From positions 1 through 64,000 of the forward strand of contig JBAWVS010000003.1 in NCBI GenBank assembly GCA_037147175.1: 64,000 nucleotides of DNA, in the 5' to 3' direction. The position numbers and the translations under genes were made by a program. The first letter of the stretch is position 1; the number at the start of each line of letters is the position of its first letter. Source of the stretch: a bacterium. GTDB lineage: Bacteria > Cyanobacteriota > Vampirovibrionia > Gastranaerophilales > UBA9971. This document shows, in pieces, positions 44,503 to 53,888 of this stretch. The notes below the pieces were generated by a model that made no database searches, had not been told where the DNA came from, and saw nothing but the letters and a program-made list of their open reading frames with translations.

Positions 44503-45763
44503 CTTTGCAACAACCTTTCCCAAAAACGCTAACTTCACCGATATCGTTTCTAAACACTTTATCAACATAATCAAGCTGTTTTATAGCATCGTAAATATCT
44601 TTTTGCGCGCCAATTCCGCTTTTGCAGACCGACAAAACCCTTCCGCCATTGGCAAAAAGTTTTCCTTCATCTATATTTACACCTGCATAAAAAATATTTA
44701 CTTCGTTATTATCAATAATTTCATCAATATTAACTATTTCACCGCCTTTAACCGGATTTTCGGGATAACCTTCCGCAGCAACAACAACACAAAAAGATTG
44801 CCCATGTTTCCATTTAAGTTCAACCTCATCAAGCTTTTTCTCGGAATGCTTCTTGAAAAGTTCAAGCAAATCAGTATTAAGATGCATTAATAATGCCTGA
44901 GTTTCAGGATCACCAAACCTCATGTTATACTCAAGGACTTTAACTCCTTCATCGGTAATCATCAAGCCGGAATAAACCACACCTGTAAAATCGGCATTTT
45001 CTCTAATCAATGCCTCTTTTAAAAGTTTTATATAATCTTCAATCCACTCATACTCTTTGACTACAAGAGAAACAGGACAATATGCTCCCATTCCGCCTGT
45101 ATTAGGTCCTTTATTGCCGGAGAGTAATCTTTTATAATCTCTTGCAGGGACTAATGGCAGCAGTGTCTTTCCATCCCACAGGGAAATTAAGGAGATTTCA
45201 GCTCCTTCAAGGAATTCTTCCACTATAATTTTTTGAGAAGCCTGACCAAATTGGCCATCCAGAAAATCTTTCAAAGTATTTTCAGCATCTTCTTTTGTTG
45301 AAGCTATATAAACACCTTTTCCTGCCGCCAAACCGTCTGCTTTTATGACCACAGGTATTTTGAATCCCTCTAAAACCTCTGCTATCTGCGATTTATCGCT
45401 AATTAGTTTATATTTTGCGGTTGGAATATTATTTCGCTCCATAAAATCTTTTGCAAAAGACTTTGAACCTTCCAGCATGGCCCATTTTTTATCAGCACCA
45501 ATGGCAGGAATTCCGATTTTATTAAATTCATCAACTATTCCACTTATTAAAGGGTCTTCAGGTCCGACAACTATTAAATCTATTCCGATTTCTTTTGATA
45601 TACGAGCGAGTTCTATATGATTTTCTGCCTCAATGACTTCTCCGAGTTCGGCAAATCCGTCATTGGGCTTACATAAATATAATTTTTCCAATAATGGCGA
45701 TTGTTTTATTTTCCATGCAAGTGTGTGTTCTCTTGCTCCGCCTCCGTATACAAGAACTTTCAA
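44471..45763 (-). CDS. purD: Phosphoribosylamine-glycine ligase
   Basis: A 430-aa ATP-grasp enzyme, second step of purine synthesis: phosphoribosylamine plus glycine to GAR. Seen: MKVLVYGGGAREHTLAWK, LVVGPEDPLISG near 62, VIKADGLAAGKGVYIA near 135, NTGGMGAYCP near 222 and MRFGDPETQALLMHL near 280. The last 20 residues are Cys-rich (CCKDEGTCHNC), unusual for PurD, and they overlap purE; this tail may bind metal or may be just read-through of the overlap. It starts three bases after purM ends. Confidence 0.96.
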   Translation of the reverse strand: MKVLVYGGGAREHTLAWKIKQSPLLEKLYLCKPNDGFAELGEVIEAENHIELARISKEIGIDLIVVGPEDPLISGIVDEFNKIGIPAIGADKKWAMLEGSKSFAKDFMERNNIPTAKYKLISDKSQIAEVLEGFKIPVVIKADGLAAGKGVYIASTKEDAENTLKDFLDGQFGQASQKIIVEEFLEGAEISLISLWDGKTLLPLVPARDYKRLLSGNKGPNTGGMGAYCPVSLVVKEYEWIEDYIKLLKEALIRENADFTGVVYSGLMITDEGVKVLEYNMRFGDPETQALLMHLNTDLLELFKKHSEKKLDEVELKWKHGQSFCVVVAAEGYPENPVKGGEIVNIDEIIDNNEVNIFYAGVNIDEGKLFANGGRVLSVCKSGIGAQKDIYDAIKQLDYVDKVFRNDIGEVSVFGKGCCKDEGTCHNCGV

Positions 45764-45765
45764 GT

Positions 45766-46737
45766 TTATTCTCCCGCGTTAACTCTGACTTTTTCTTTGT
45801 AATTGCTTATTATAGTCCCTAAAATAAAAGGTTCATAAGATTTACAAACTTCAAAAACGCTGTTAAGTTTGTCAGGGTGGACAATTACACACATTCCAAC
45901 ACCCATATTAAATGTTTTATAGGCTTCTTCAAAACCAACTAAATCTTCTAACTTTGTAAAAACAGTATTTTCCGGAATATTTTTGGTTGAAATATCAGCG
46001 CATAAAGCATCTGGAATAACTCTTTCGAGGTTTCCTTTTATTCCTCCGCCTGTTATGTTTGCACAAACTTTAATTGCATTTTGATTACATAGTTTTAAGA
46101 TTTCATTTACGTATATATACGTTGGTTCTAGTGTGTTTTCAAGTTCTTCATCACTGATAAGCCCTTGCTCGTGGAGTTTTCTTATCAAAGTATACCCGTT
46201 AGAATGAGGTCCGCTTGACTTAAGACCAATTACAATATCACCTTCTTCGACGTTTTCTTTTCTTAACATCAAATCCTTTTTCACCAGCCCTAAAGCAAAT
46301 CCTCCAACATCAAAATGTCCTTTTTTCATTAAGTCACTCAGTTCTGCTGTTTCTCCACCCAACAAAATACAGTTATATTTGCTTAATTCAGTTTTAAGAG
46401 CTTTTATAAATCTTGAAGTTACTTCCACATCAAGAGTATGAGTTGCAAAATAATCAAGAAAGAATAAAGGCGAAGCTCCGACACAAATCATATCATTCAA
46501 ATTCATTGCTATAAGGTCAATAGCAGCTGTTTCAATCAAGTTATATTTGCTTAATGGAATTATTTTTGTTCCTACTCCATCTGTACAGCCCACTAAATAA
46601 TGGTCTGGAAGCACAAGATGCTCATATATTCCTGCAAAATTTCCTATATTCTCATTTTTGACTTCATTTCTTATAAGTTCTGTAAGCATATCTGCCTTTT
46701 CGATGCTTACACCTGCTTGTTCATAAGTAATTTTCAT
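45766..46737 (-). CDS. purM: Phosphoribosylformylglycinamidine cyclo-ligase
   Basis: A 323-aa AIR synthetase, fifth step of the pathway. Motifs: GCTDGVGTK near residue 51, DLIAMNLNDMICVGASPLFF near 75, LLGGETAELSDL near 126, GLKSSGPHSNGYTL near 168 and ITGGGIKGNLERV near 228. Slightly shorter than most (about 345 aa). It lies in the leftward pur operon between purF and purD. Confidence 0.95.
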   Translation of the reverse strand: MKITYEQAGVSIEKADMLTELIRNEVKNENIGNFAGIYEHLVLPDHYLVGCTDGVGTKIIPLSKYNLIETAAIDLIAMNLNDMICVGASPLFFLDYFATHTLDVEVTSRFIKALKTELSKYNCILLGGETAELSDLMKKGHFDVGGFALGLVKKDLMLRKENVEEGDIVIGLKSSGPHSNGYTLIRKLHEQGLISDEELENTLEPTYIYVNEILKLCNQNAIKVCANITGGGIKGNLERVIPDALCADISTKNIPENTVFTKLEDLVGFEEAYKTFNMGVGMCVIVHPDKLNSVFEVCKSYEPFILGTIISNYKEKVRVNAGE

Positions 46738-46749
46738 TTTAATTTCCTG

Positions 46750-48231
46750 TTATTTATTTATGGAACCGGTACAAACCAGATCACAATGTTTATTTTTATT
46801 GGTATGTTTAGATTCTTTGGTAACCGGAGCAGTTAAACATGAATAGCACCAATCTTCCCATCCGAAAATATCTTTTAAGCCGTCAAGTGAAAGATAATCC
46901 AGAGAATCTGCCTCGATAAAATTCTTTATTCCTTCTGTATCCTTATACATGTTCGCTAAAAGCTCTTTCGGTGATGGAATATCAACTCCCCATTGACATG
47001 TATTAATTAATTTTGGAGAAGCTGACCTGAAATGGACTTCTTTGGCACCTGAATTCTTTATCATTCTTACTATTTCACGTGATGTTGTACCTCTGACAAT
47101 AGAATCATCTATTATTACTACCTTTTTGCCTTCAAGAACCTCTCTCATCGGCGTAAGCTTTCTTATAACGCTATTTCTTCTTAATTGCTGTTCAGGAAGT
47201 ATAAAAGTCCTTCCAACCCATCGGTTTCTCATTAATCCTAATTGAAAAGGGATTCCTGACTGTTGTGAAAAGCCAAGTGCCGGAGCAAATCCTGAATCCA
47301 TTACAGGAACAACGATATCAGCATCAACAGGGTTTTCAACAGCACATTTCTTGCCGAGTTCAACTCTTGCCATGTAGACGTTTTTACCGAATATATTTGA
47401 ATCAGGACGAGCAAAGTATATATGTTCAAACACACACATCTTTGACGGCATTTCAGGAGCGAATCTTTTTATTTCATAACCATCTCTGGTTATAATAACG
47501 CCTTCTCCCGGTTTAATCTGTGTTACTTTTTTTTCTGTTAAAGATTGAAAAGCTGTATCTTCAGAGCTTATAAAAATTCCTTCTTCAGCTTCGCACAATA
47601 CTAATGGTCTATATCCGAGAGGATCTCTATAAGCAAAAACTTTTCCCGGTACACAAAATAATATTGACCATGCTCCGCCCAAGAAATTTTTTGTTAACAC
47701 TTTGCCGATTTCTTCAAACGACCATTCAGAAGGGGGTCTGCAAAGTTCCCTTACTACTTTTTTAAGGATCATTTCTGTATCAGAAGTTGTAAGAAAAACC
47801 TCTCCTTGCTCTTCAAGGTGTTTTTTCATTTTTACAGCCGCATCAACATTGCCATTATGGGCAACCGAAACCTTTTCTCCAAGATAAGTAATCACATACG
47901 GTTGAGCATGGAGTGAATCAGACGAACCTTGTGTTGAATATCTTACATGTCCGATGCCTGTTTTGCCCTTTAGATTATGAATTACTTTATCCGTAAGAAC
48001 TTCCATCACGAGTCCTTTGTTCTTATGAACAACTAAATCTTTGTCTCCACAGCACAAACCTGCGCTTTCCTGTCCCCTGTGTTGAAGCATGAATAATCCC
48101 TGCTGGATAAAAGGAGCTATATTGTGATTATGGCTAATACCTCCAAAGATTCCGCATTCTTCTGAAAATTTTACTCCGTCAATTTTGGAATCAGCATAGC
48201 CTAGACAATGTTTTTCACAGGAAAATTTCAT
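46750..48231 (-). CDS. purF: Amidophosphoribosyltransferase
   Basis: The 493-aa first enzyme of purine synthesis: PRPP plus glutamine to phosphoribosylamine. The nucleophile Cys26 (EECGIFGG) follows a 25-residue propeptide that would be cleaved. PRPP motif VVIIDDSIVRGTTSREIV near 368. Four Cys at the places of the 4Fe-4S ligands of the Bacillus enzyme (CVFE, NTCQWG, and CYSC near the end) indicate the iron-sulfur type, so oxygen-sensitive. It overlaps purL by four bases (ATGA). Confidence 0.96.
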   Translation of the reverse strand: MKFSCEKHCLGYADSKIDGVKFSEECGIFGGISHNHNIAPFIQQGLFMLQHRGQESAGLCCGDKDLVVHKNKGLVMEVLTDKVIHNLKGKTGIGHVRYSTQGSSDSLHAQPYVITYLGEKVSVAHNGNVDAAVKMKKHLEEQGEVFLTTSDTEMILKKVVRELCRPPSEWSFEEIGKVLTKNFLGGAWSILFCVPGKVFAYRDPLGYRPLVLCEAEEGIFISSEDTAFQSLTEKKVTQIKPGEGVIITRDGYEIKRFAPEMPSKMCVFEHIYFARPDSNIFGKNVYMARVELGKKCAVENPVDADIVVPVMDSGFAPALGFSQQSGIPFQLGLMRNRWVGRTFILPEQQLRRNSVIRKLTPMREVLEGKKVVIIDDSIVRGTTSREIVRMIKNSGAKEVHFRSASPKLINTCQWGVDIPSPKELLANMYKDTEGIKNFIEADSLDYLSLDGLKDIFGWEDWCYSCLTAPVTKESKHTNKNKHCDLVCTGSINK

Positions 48232-50393
48232 CTTTCCATCTCCAATTCAATAGATTTATCATATAAATTAAATAATTTTTTTAAATCAAAGCTGTTTCCG
48301 TCAAATTCAAAAACGTTATCCACGCAATTACCGAGTATTTTATATTGAACTTGTTTAGATTGAAGAATTTTTTCTGCTTTTTCGGGTTCATTTGTTGAAA
48401 TTACATATCTTCCTGCAACTTCACCCAAAAGCGCTTTTTCCTGGTCTTTACAGAAGATAAGACTGCCTTTAAATCCTGTATTCCCATTTCTTACGCCTTC
48501 AAAGACTGCTCCGAAAAGCCCGCCTTCTGAAACATCAACGCATCCACCGATAACTTTATTATCTCTCAGGTCAAATATGGTTTCTTGAAGTTGTTTTTCA
48601 AGTTCTGCGTTTGTTTTATCTACTTCTCCACCAATAAAATCGTATATAACTCTTTGATAAAGAGAGCCGCCTATATTTGATTCATCGTTAATTTCTTTAC
48701 CCAATAAAATCAAAGTTTCATCAGTAGAAAAAGCAGCTTTTATAAGCTTTTCTGCCGAATCTGCATATCCGACCATCCCTATTGTCGGGGTTGGAAATAC
48801 ACGTCTTTCCGAGGATTCATTATAAAAAGAAACATTACCTGAAACCACAGGGACACCTTCTTCTCTACAGGCATCCGCAATTCCTTCTATTGATTTTACA
48901 AACTGGTAAGCAACTTCGTCTTTTTCGGGGTTGCCGTAATTTAAACAATTTGTAACGCCTAAAGGCTTAAACCCACTCGAAATAAGGTTTCTGCAACATT
49001 CCCAAACCGTATTTTTTCCGCCTTCATAAGGATTCAGAAAAACCTGTCTTCCGTTTGAATCTATTGCAAGCCCCATAACACCGCCTTCTTCATGTATCCA
49101 TATTCCTGCTGCTCCTGCCTGAGACGGTTTCAATGATGTTCTTGTTCCAACGGTATGGTCATATTGTCTATAGACCCATCTTTTAGAAGCAAAATTGGGG
49201 TCAGATACAATTTTTTCAATGGATTCATTAATAGGCATGGTTTTATTATGCGTTAAATTTCTATACTCATTTATGTATTCAGGTTCTTCTTCATTCAAAG
49301 AGTATTTAGGCGCTTCAGCAAGGATTTCCGGCGGAAGATCCGCAACTTCTTCACCATGCCAGAATAGCCTGTATCTGCCTGTTTCGGTGGTTTTACCTAT
49401 AATACTTGCAGGGATTTCATATTTTTTGGCTATATTAAGAACTTTTTCAACGCCGTCTTCTTCTACAACGAAAAGCATCCGCTCCTGCGACTCTGAAAGC
49501 ATAATTTCCCAGGGTTTCATATCATTTTCTCTCAAATGAACTTTATCAAGATGAAGGTCTATGCCACATTCGCCTTTATAAGCCATTTCGGAGGAAGATG
49601 ATAAGAGTCCCGCTGCTCCGTAATCCTGACAGCTTTGAACTTCTTTTAAATCGAGAATTTCAAGTGTAGCTTCGGTTAAAACTTTTTTAATAAATGGATC
49701 ACCCACTTGTACAGAAGGTCTGTCCTCTTTGGAGTTTTCATTAAGCTCTTTGGAAGCAAAAGAAGCACCATGAATACCATCACGCCCGGTATGTGAGCCT
49801 ACTGCAATTACAATTTTGTTTGGTTCTGCTTTTGCTGATCTGATTTTATCTTTTTTTACAATCCCCACCGCCATAACGTTTACAAGGGGAGAATCTGTAT
49901 AAGACTCATCAAAACCAACTTCTCCGGCTACTGTGGGAACTCCTATGCAATTTCCGTAGTGGGAAATACCTTGAACAACACCGTCGAAAATATGTTTTGA
50001 AAAATTATTAGTGATTTTGCCGAATTTTAATGAATCCAAGAGGGCAATAGGTCTTGCGCCGATTGCGAGAATATCCCTAATAATCCCTCCAATCCCTGTA
50101 GCAGCACCTTGAAAAGGTTCTACAGCCGAGGGATGATTATGAGATTCAACTTTAAAAACTATTACATGCTCACCAATCTGAACACCGCCTGCATTTTCAC
50201 CGTGAGTTACCGCACCGCCTAAGGGGAATTTGGACAAATATTTTCTTGAGTGCATATAACCGCAGTGTTCTGACCACATAGCAGAAAACAAATAAGTCTC
50301 CAGCTTGTTTGGCTCTCTTCCCAGCCTTTTTTGAATTTCAGTATATTCAAAATCCGTTAAACCAAGTGCTTTATATAGTTCAAGTGTTTGCAT
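48228..50393 (-). CDS. purL: FGAM synthase, small-type PurL subunit
   Basis: A 721-aa amidotransferase synthetase subunit converting FGAR to FGAM. It is the small PurL that works with PurQ and PurS, all in this operon. Motifs: SEHCGYMHSRKYL near 40, VFKVESHNHPSAVEPFQGAATG near 80 (catalytic His and ATP site) and SCQDYGAAGLLSSSSEMA. Length matches the small type. Starts two bases after purQ ends. Confidence 0.96.
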   Translation of the reverse strand: MQTLELYKALGLTDFEYTEIQKRLGREPNKLETYLFSAMWSEHCGYMHSRKYLSKFPLGGAVTHGENAGGVQIGEHVIVFKVESHNHPSAVEPFQGAATGIGGIIRDILAIGARPIALLDSLKFGKITNNFSKHIFDGVVQGISHYGNCIGVPTVAGEVGFDESYTDSPLVNVMAVGIVKKDKIRSAKAEPNKIVIAVGSHTGRDGIHGASFASKELNENSKEDRPSVQVGDPFIKKVLTEATLEILDLKEVQSCQDYGAAGLLSSSSEMAYKGECGIDLHLDKVHLRENDMKPWEIMLSESQERMLFVVEEDGVEKVLNIAKKYEIPASIIGKTTETGRYRLFWHGEEVADLPPEILAEAPKYSLNEEEPEYINEYRNLTHNKTMPINESIEKIVSDPNFASKRWVYRQYDHTVGTRTSLKPSQAGAAGIWIHEEGGVMGLAIDSNGRQVFLNPYEGGKNTVWECCRNLISSGFKPLGVTNCLNYGNPEKDEVAYQFVKSIEGIADACREEGVPVVSGNVSFYNESSERRVFPTPTIGMVGYADSAEKLIKAAFSTDETLILLGKEINDESNIGGSLYQRVIYDFIGGEVDKTNAELEKQLQETIFDLRDNKVIGGCVDVSEGGLFGAVFEGVRNGNTGFKGSLIFCKDQEKALLGEVAGRYVISTNEPEKAEKILQSKQVQYKILGNCVDNVFEFDGNSFDLKKLFNLYDKSIELEMER

Positions 50394-50395
50394 AA

Positions 50396-51064
50396 TTATT
50401 TTATTCCTCCGGATAGTACTTTCCCTTTGATTTGGGAGTCTATCATCTCAAAAAAAGCTCTTCCGTCTGTATTTCCTGTTTCTAAGAAGATAGCTCTCTC
50501 CGGATGCGGCATCATTCCTATAATGTTGTTTTCTCTATCCCAAAGCCCTGCTATATCTTCCACAGAACCATTAGGATTACTTGTATATTTTAGAAAATCA
50601 ATTTTTTTAGATTTAATTTCCTGTAAAGTGCTTTCATCTGCGATATATCTACCTTCACCATGGGCAATAGGCAGGGATATTTCTTTATTTTCAAACAAAA
50701 GCCCTGTTTCTTCGCAAATAAATTTTGTATTATCGTTTACAGACAAAATACCAGGAAGAAGTTTTGCTTCGCACAGAATCTGAAATCCGTTGCATATACC
50801 AACTAAAAAACCTTCTTTTTTGCCTATATAGTTGCTTAATGCCATTACAACAGGGCTAAACCTTGCCAATCTGCCTGCTCTGATATAATCTCCATAGGAA
50901 AAACCGCCAGGTAAAAAGACAATATCATATTTTTCAAGGGAAGTTTCATCATGCCAGATAAAACTTGTTTCCCAGCCGAAATATTCGCAAGCACGCTTGG
51001 TGTCTACATCACAGTTTGTTCCCGGAAATACAACTACGCCTGCTTTTATCTTTTCGCCTTTCAT
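50396..51064 (-). CDS. purQ: FGAM synthase glutaminase subunit PurQ
   Basis: A 222-aa class I glutamine amidotransferase that supplies ammonia to PurL. The nucleophile is in VGICNGFQIL near residue 92 and the His-x-Glu pair in GMMPHPERA near 190. It overlaps purS by four bases. Confidence 0.96.
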   Translation of the reverse strand: MKGEKIKAGVVVFPGTNCDVDTKRACEYFGWETSFIWHDETSLEKYDIVFLPGGFSYGDYIRAGRLARFSPVVMALSNYIGKKEGFLVGICNGFQILCEAKLLPGILSVNDNTKFICEETGLLFENKEISLPIAHGEGRYIADESTLQEIKSKKIDFLKYTSNPNGSVEDIAGLWDRENNIIGMMPHPERAIFLETGNTDGRAFFEMIDSQIKGKVLSGGIK

Positions 51065-51318
51065 ACTTCCAAAAACCTTTCAACTTCATAACGCTCAAGT
51101 ACAGGATTTGAAAGAACGTCTTCACAGATTTTACTTAATTTTTCTCTGGCATCTAATTCATTGCTGCCATTGACTGAAAGTGTAAAAAACTTTCCTACCT
51201 GAACTTCTGCGTTTTCTTCCAGTCCTGTTCTTCTTAAAACAGTATCAACAGCTGTACCTTGCGGATCTCTGACACCTTTTTTCAAAGTAACTATAACGTC
51301 TGCTTTATATTTTTTCAT
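51061..51318 (-). CDS. purS: FGAM synthase subunit PurS
   Basis: An 85-aa small subunit bridging PurL and PurQ. It shows KYKADVIVTLKKGVRDPQGTA at the N-terminus and EVQVGKFFTL in the middle, typical of the family. First of a tightly overlapping run purS-purQ-purL-purF. Confidence 0.94.
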   Translation of the reverse strand: MKKYKADVIVTLKKGVRDPQGTAVDTVLRRTGLEENAEVQVGKFFTLSVNGSNELDAREKLSKICEDVLSNPVLERYEVERFLEV

Positions 51319-51393
51319 GTTGTTTTTCTACTCCATGTTTTGCAAAACTATAAAATTATCATATCGGGATTTCGTTGCTAATCACAACTACAG

Positions 51394-52104
51394 TTAAATT
51401 TCTATATTTAAAAGATCTGCCAGTTTTTTGTAAGAAGTTACCAAATCACCTTTTTCTTCTCGATAAACATCTTTATCAAGAGATTCCATCGTTTTTTTAA
51501 CCCAAAAACGACAGGTATCGGGAGAAATTTCATCAGCTAGAATTATTTCTCCGTCATCAGTTTTTCCAAATTCTAATTTGAAATCCGCTAATATTATACC
51601 AAAAGAATCCATGTGTCCGGAAATTATTGCATTGATTTCCAGAGCCGTTTCTTCAATTTGAGCCAACTCTTCTTCTGTTACGGTATTCATATATCGAATA
51701 TGTTCTTTGCAAAGAATTGGGTCGCCTAGCGAATCATCCTTGAGATAAAATTCGCAAAGAGGCGGTGTAAAAACCATCCCTTTCTCAAATCCCAGTCTTC
51801 TGCAAATAGAACCTGCCGCAAAGTTTCTGACAACAACTTCCAGCGGGACAATATCAACTTTTCTGGCTTTCAGAGAAACATCATCGATAAATGAAACTAT
51901 ATGGGTTTTTACATTGTGAGAGTGAAGTAATTCAAAAAAATATCGTGTGAACGCAAGATTCACACGACCTTTATCTAAAAAACTATCTTTTTTCTCACCG
52001 TTAAACGCTGTAGCATCATCCTTGAAAGATATTATAACCTCTTTTGGATTCTCTGTGGCAAATATTTTTTTTGCCTTGCCTTCATAAAGCATTGTTAGCA
52101 TCAT
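51394..52104 (-). CDS. purC: SAICAR synthetase
   Basis: A 236-aa enzyme joining CAIR and aspartate. Motifs: MLYEGKAKKIFATEN, ISFKDDATAFNGEKKD, VPLEVVVRNFAAGS near 80 and DFKLEFGKTDDGEIILADE near 170. I chose ATG 52104, with AAAGG eight bases before it, rather than a GTG at 52113 with no ribosome-binding site. First of the leftward pur genes after the tRNA. Confidence 0.95.
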   Translation of the reverse strand: MMLTMLYEGKAKKIFATENPKEVIISFKDDATAFNGEKKDSFLDKGRVNLAFTRYFFELLHSHNVKTHIVSFIDDVSLKARKVDIVPLEVVVRNFAAGSICRRLGFEKGMVFTPPLCEFYLKDDSLGDPILCKEHIRYMNTVTEEELAQIEETALEINAIISGHMDSFGIILADFKLEFGKTDDGEIILADEISPDTCRFWVKKTMESLDKDVYREEKGDLVTSYKKLADLLNIEI

Positions 52105-52235
52105 TTTTGGCACCTTTATTTTTTATTTTTAATTAACGGCATTTTTTTCTCATCCACATTTTTGAAATTATCACGCTTAAGATATAGAGTCAATAAATTG
52201 TAAGCTTTGGTAAATAAATTATTGCATAAAAAAAA

Positions 52236-52308
52236 TGCGCTATCCGCGATTCGAACGCGGGACCTCTCCCTTAAAAGGGGATTGCTCTACCGGCTGAGCT
52301 AATAGCGC
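52236..52308 (-). tRNA. tRNA-Lys (UUU)
   Basis: A 73-nt cloverleaf on the minus strand: acceptor GCGCTAT / ATAGCGC plus discriminator A, D arm AGCTCAGCCGGTAGAGCA, anticodon loop CTTTTAA (UUU) and T arm CCGCG-TTCGAAT-CGCGG. CCA is not encoded; the next bases are a T run that could terminate transcription. It lies between purA and purC. Confidence 0.97.
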
Positions 52309-52418
52309 ATTTCTTATTCGAATTTTCAGTTAATTAGAAGTTTTGTGTCATCCACATACTTAAATTACCAAGAGCATAATTTGAAGTCAAGTATAAATCG
52401 TCATATTTATAAGAGGAT

Positions 52419-53723
52419 TTATACTCCCGCTTTACATTTCAAAGGACTATTCAGCATAATAGTCTGGTCTCTATTTGCGCCGACGCTAATTATAGAAATT
52501 TGCACTCCTATAATTTCTTCAAGTCTTTTTATATATTTTTGCGCATTTTCAGGAAGGTCTTCGTAGTTTTTTATTTCCGAAATATTTTGCATCCAGCCGT
52601 CCATGGTTTCATAAATAGGATCAAGATATTTATGAAGGCTTGTTATTGACGGATAATATTCATAAATTCTTCCATCTCTTCTATCTTCATAACCTACACA
52701 AATTTTAATTTCTTCAAAAGAATCGAAAACATCGAGTTTTGTGAGGGCAATATCTGTTAAACCGTTTAACAGAGTGGAATATTTTGCAGCTATTGCATCG
52801 AACCAGCCGCACCTTCTTTTTCTTCCTGTTGTAGTACCGAATTCATCGCCAATCTGTTGAATTTTTTCTCCGAATATATCGCCCAATTCCGTTGCAAAAG
52901 GACCTTCTCCTACTCTTGTTACATAAGCCTTAAATACGCCTATAACTTTATCCAGATATGTCGGACCAATCCCGCTGCCATTGCATGCTCCTCCTGCTAT
53001 AGGACTGGAACTGGTTACATAAGGATATGTTCCATGGTCAATATCCAGCATCGCACCTTGTGCGCCTTCAAAAAGAATGTTTTTATTCTCTAAAATTGCT
53101 TGCCTTAACAATTCGACAGTATCTTTCACATAAGGAGAAAGCATTTCTGAATATTTTTTGCATACTTCAAGAATTTCATCTTTATCATAAGTCTTACATC
53201 CGTAAGATTCTAACAGTTTGTTTTTCTTAGGGAGAACTATATCAATTTTTTCTTTTAAAATTTCTTCATCAAGAAGATCTTCTACCCTTATGCCTACTCT
53301 GTCTATTTTATCGACATAGGTAGGTCCGATTCCTCTTTTAGTTGTGCCTATTTTGTTTTTTCCAAGCGCGTTTTCATTTAATTCATCAATATCTATATGA
53401 TACGGAAGCGTTACATGCGCTGAAGTACTAATGTACAGGCATGAAGTATCAATACCTTTTTCTTTTAATCCTTCAATTTCTTTATTCAAAACTTCAGGAT
53501 TAATTACTGTTCCACAACCAATAATGCATGTTTTTCCTTTGTATAAAATTCCTGAAGGAATAAGATGAAATTTATATGTTTGACCGCCTGTAACTACAGT
53601 ATGCCCTGCATTACATCCGCCTTGATACCTAACTACAAGATCGGCGTTTTCAGAGAGAAGATCAATAATCTTAGCCTTACCTTCATCTCCCCATTGCGCA
53701 CCAACAACAACTGCATTAGTCAA
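52419..53723 (-). CDS. purA: Adenylosuccinate synthetase
   Basis: A 434-aa enzyme joining IMP and aspartate with GTP on the way to AMP. Seen: VGAQWGDEGKAKIIDLL at the N-terminus (note A-K where most have G-K), RYQGGCNAGHTVV near 32, GTTKRGIGPTYVDK near 126, EGAQGAMLDIDHGTYPYVTSS near 215 and TTTGRKRRCGWFDA near 295. It lies upstream of the tRNA and pur operon, same strand, with 110 bases before the tRNA. Confidence 0.96.
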   Translation of the reverse strand: MTNAVVVGAQWGDEGKAKIIDLLSENADLVVRYQGGCNAGHTVVTGGQTYKFHLIPSGILYKGKTCIIGCGTVINPEVLNKEIEGLKEKGIDTSCLYISTSAHVTLPYHIDIDELNENALGKNKIGTTKRGIGPTYVDKIDRVGIRVEDLLDEEILKEKIDIVLPKKNKLLESYGCKTYDKDEILEVCKKYSEMLSPYVKDTVELLRQAILENKNILFEGAQGAMLDIDHGTYPYVTSSSPIAGGACNGSGIGPTYLDKVIGVFKAYVTRVGEGPFATELGDIFGEKIQQIGDEFGTTTGRKRRCGWFDAIAAKYSTLLNGLTDIALTKLDVFDSFEEIKICVGYEDRRDGRIYEYYPSITSLHKYLDPIYETMDGWMQNISEIKNYEDLPENAQKYIKRLEEIIGVQISIISVGANRDQTIMLNSPLKCKAGV

Positions 53724-53888
53724 AGTTTTATCTCCTTTTTAGTTCTTGGTTTTCAAACAAATTTAGGCTGAATATGCCAACAGTATGTAGTATAAGCAAA
53801 GCATAGATTATCGTCAATTTTTATATAAAATAAGTTTATCAAAAAACGCCCATAACAAGCTATACGGCATTTTTTGCGAGTTGAATAT

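Noticed and set aside
52105-52418. Purine riboswitch before purC or purA.
   Set aside because: No purine aptamer core; the gap is filled by tRNA-Lys.
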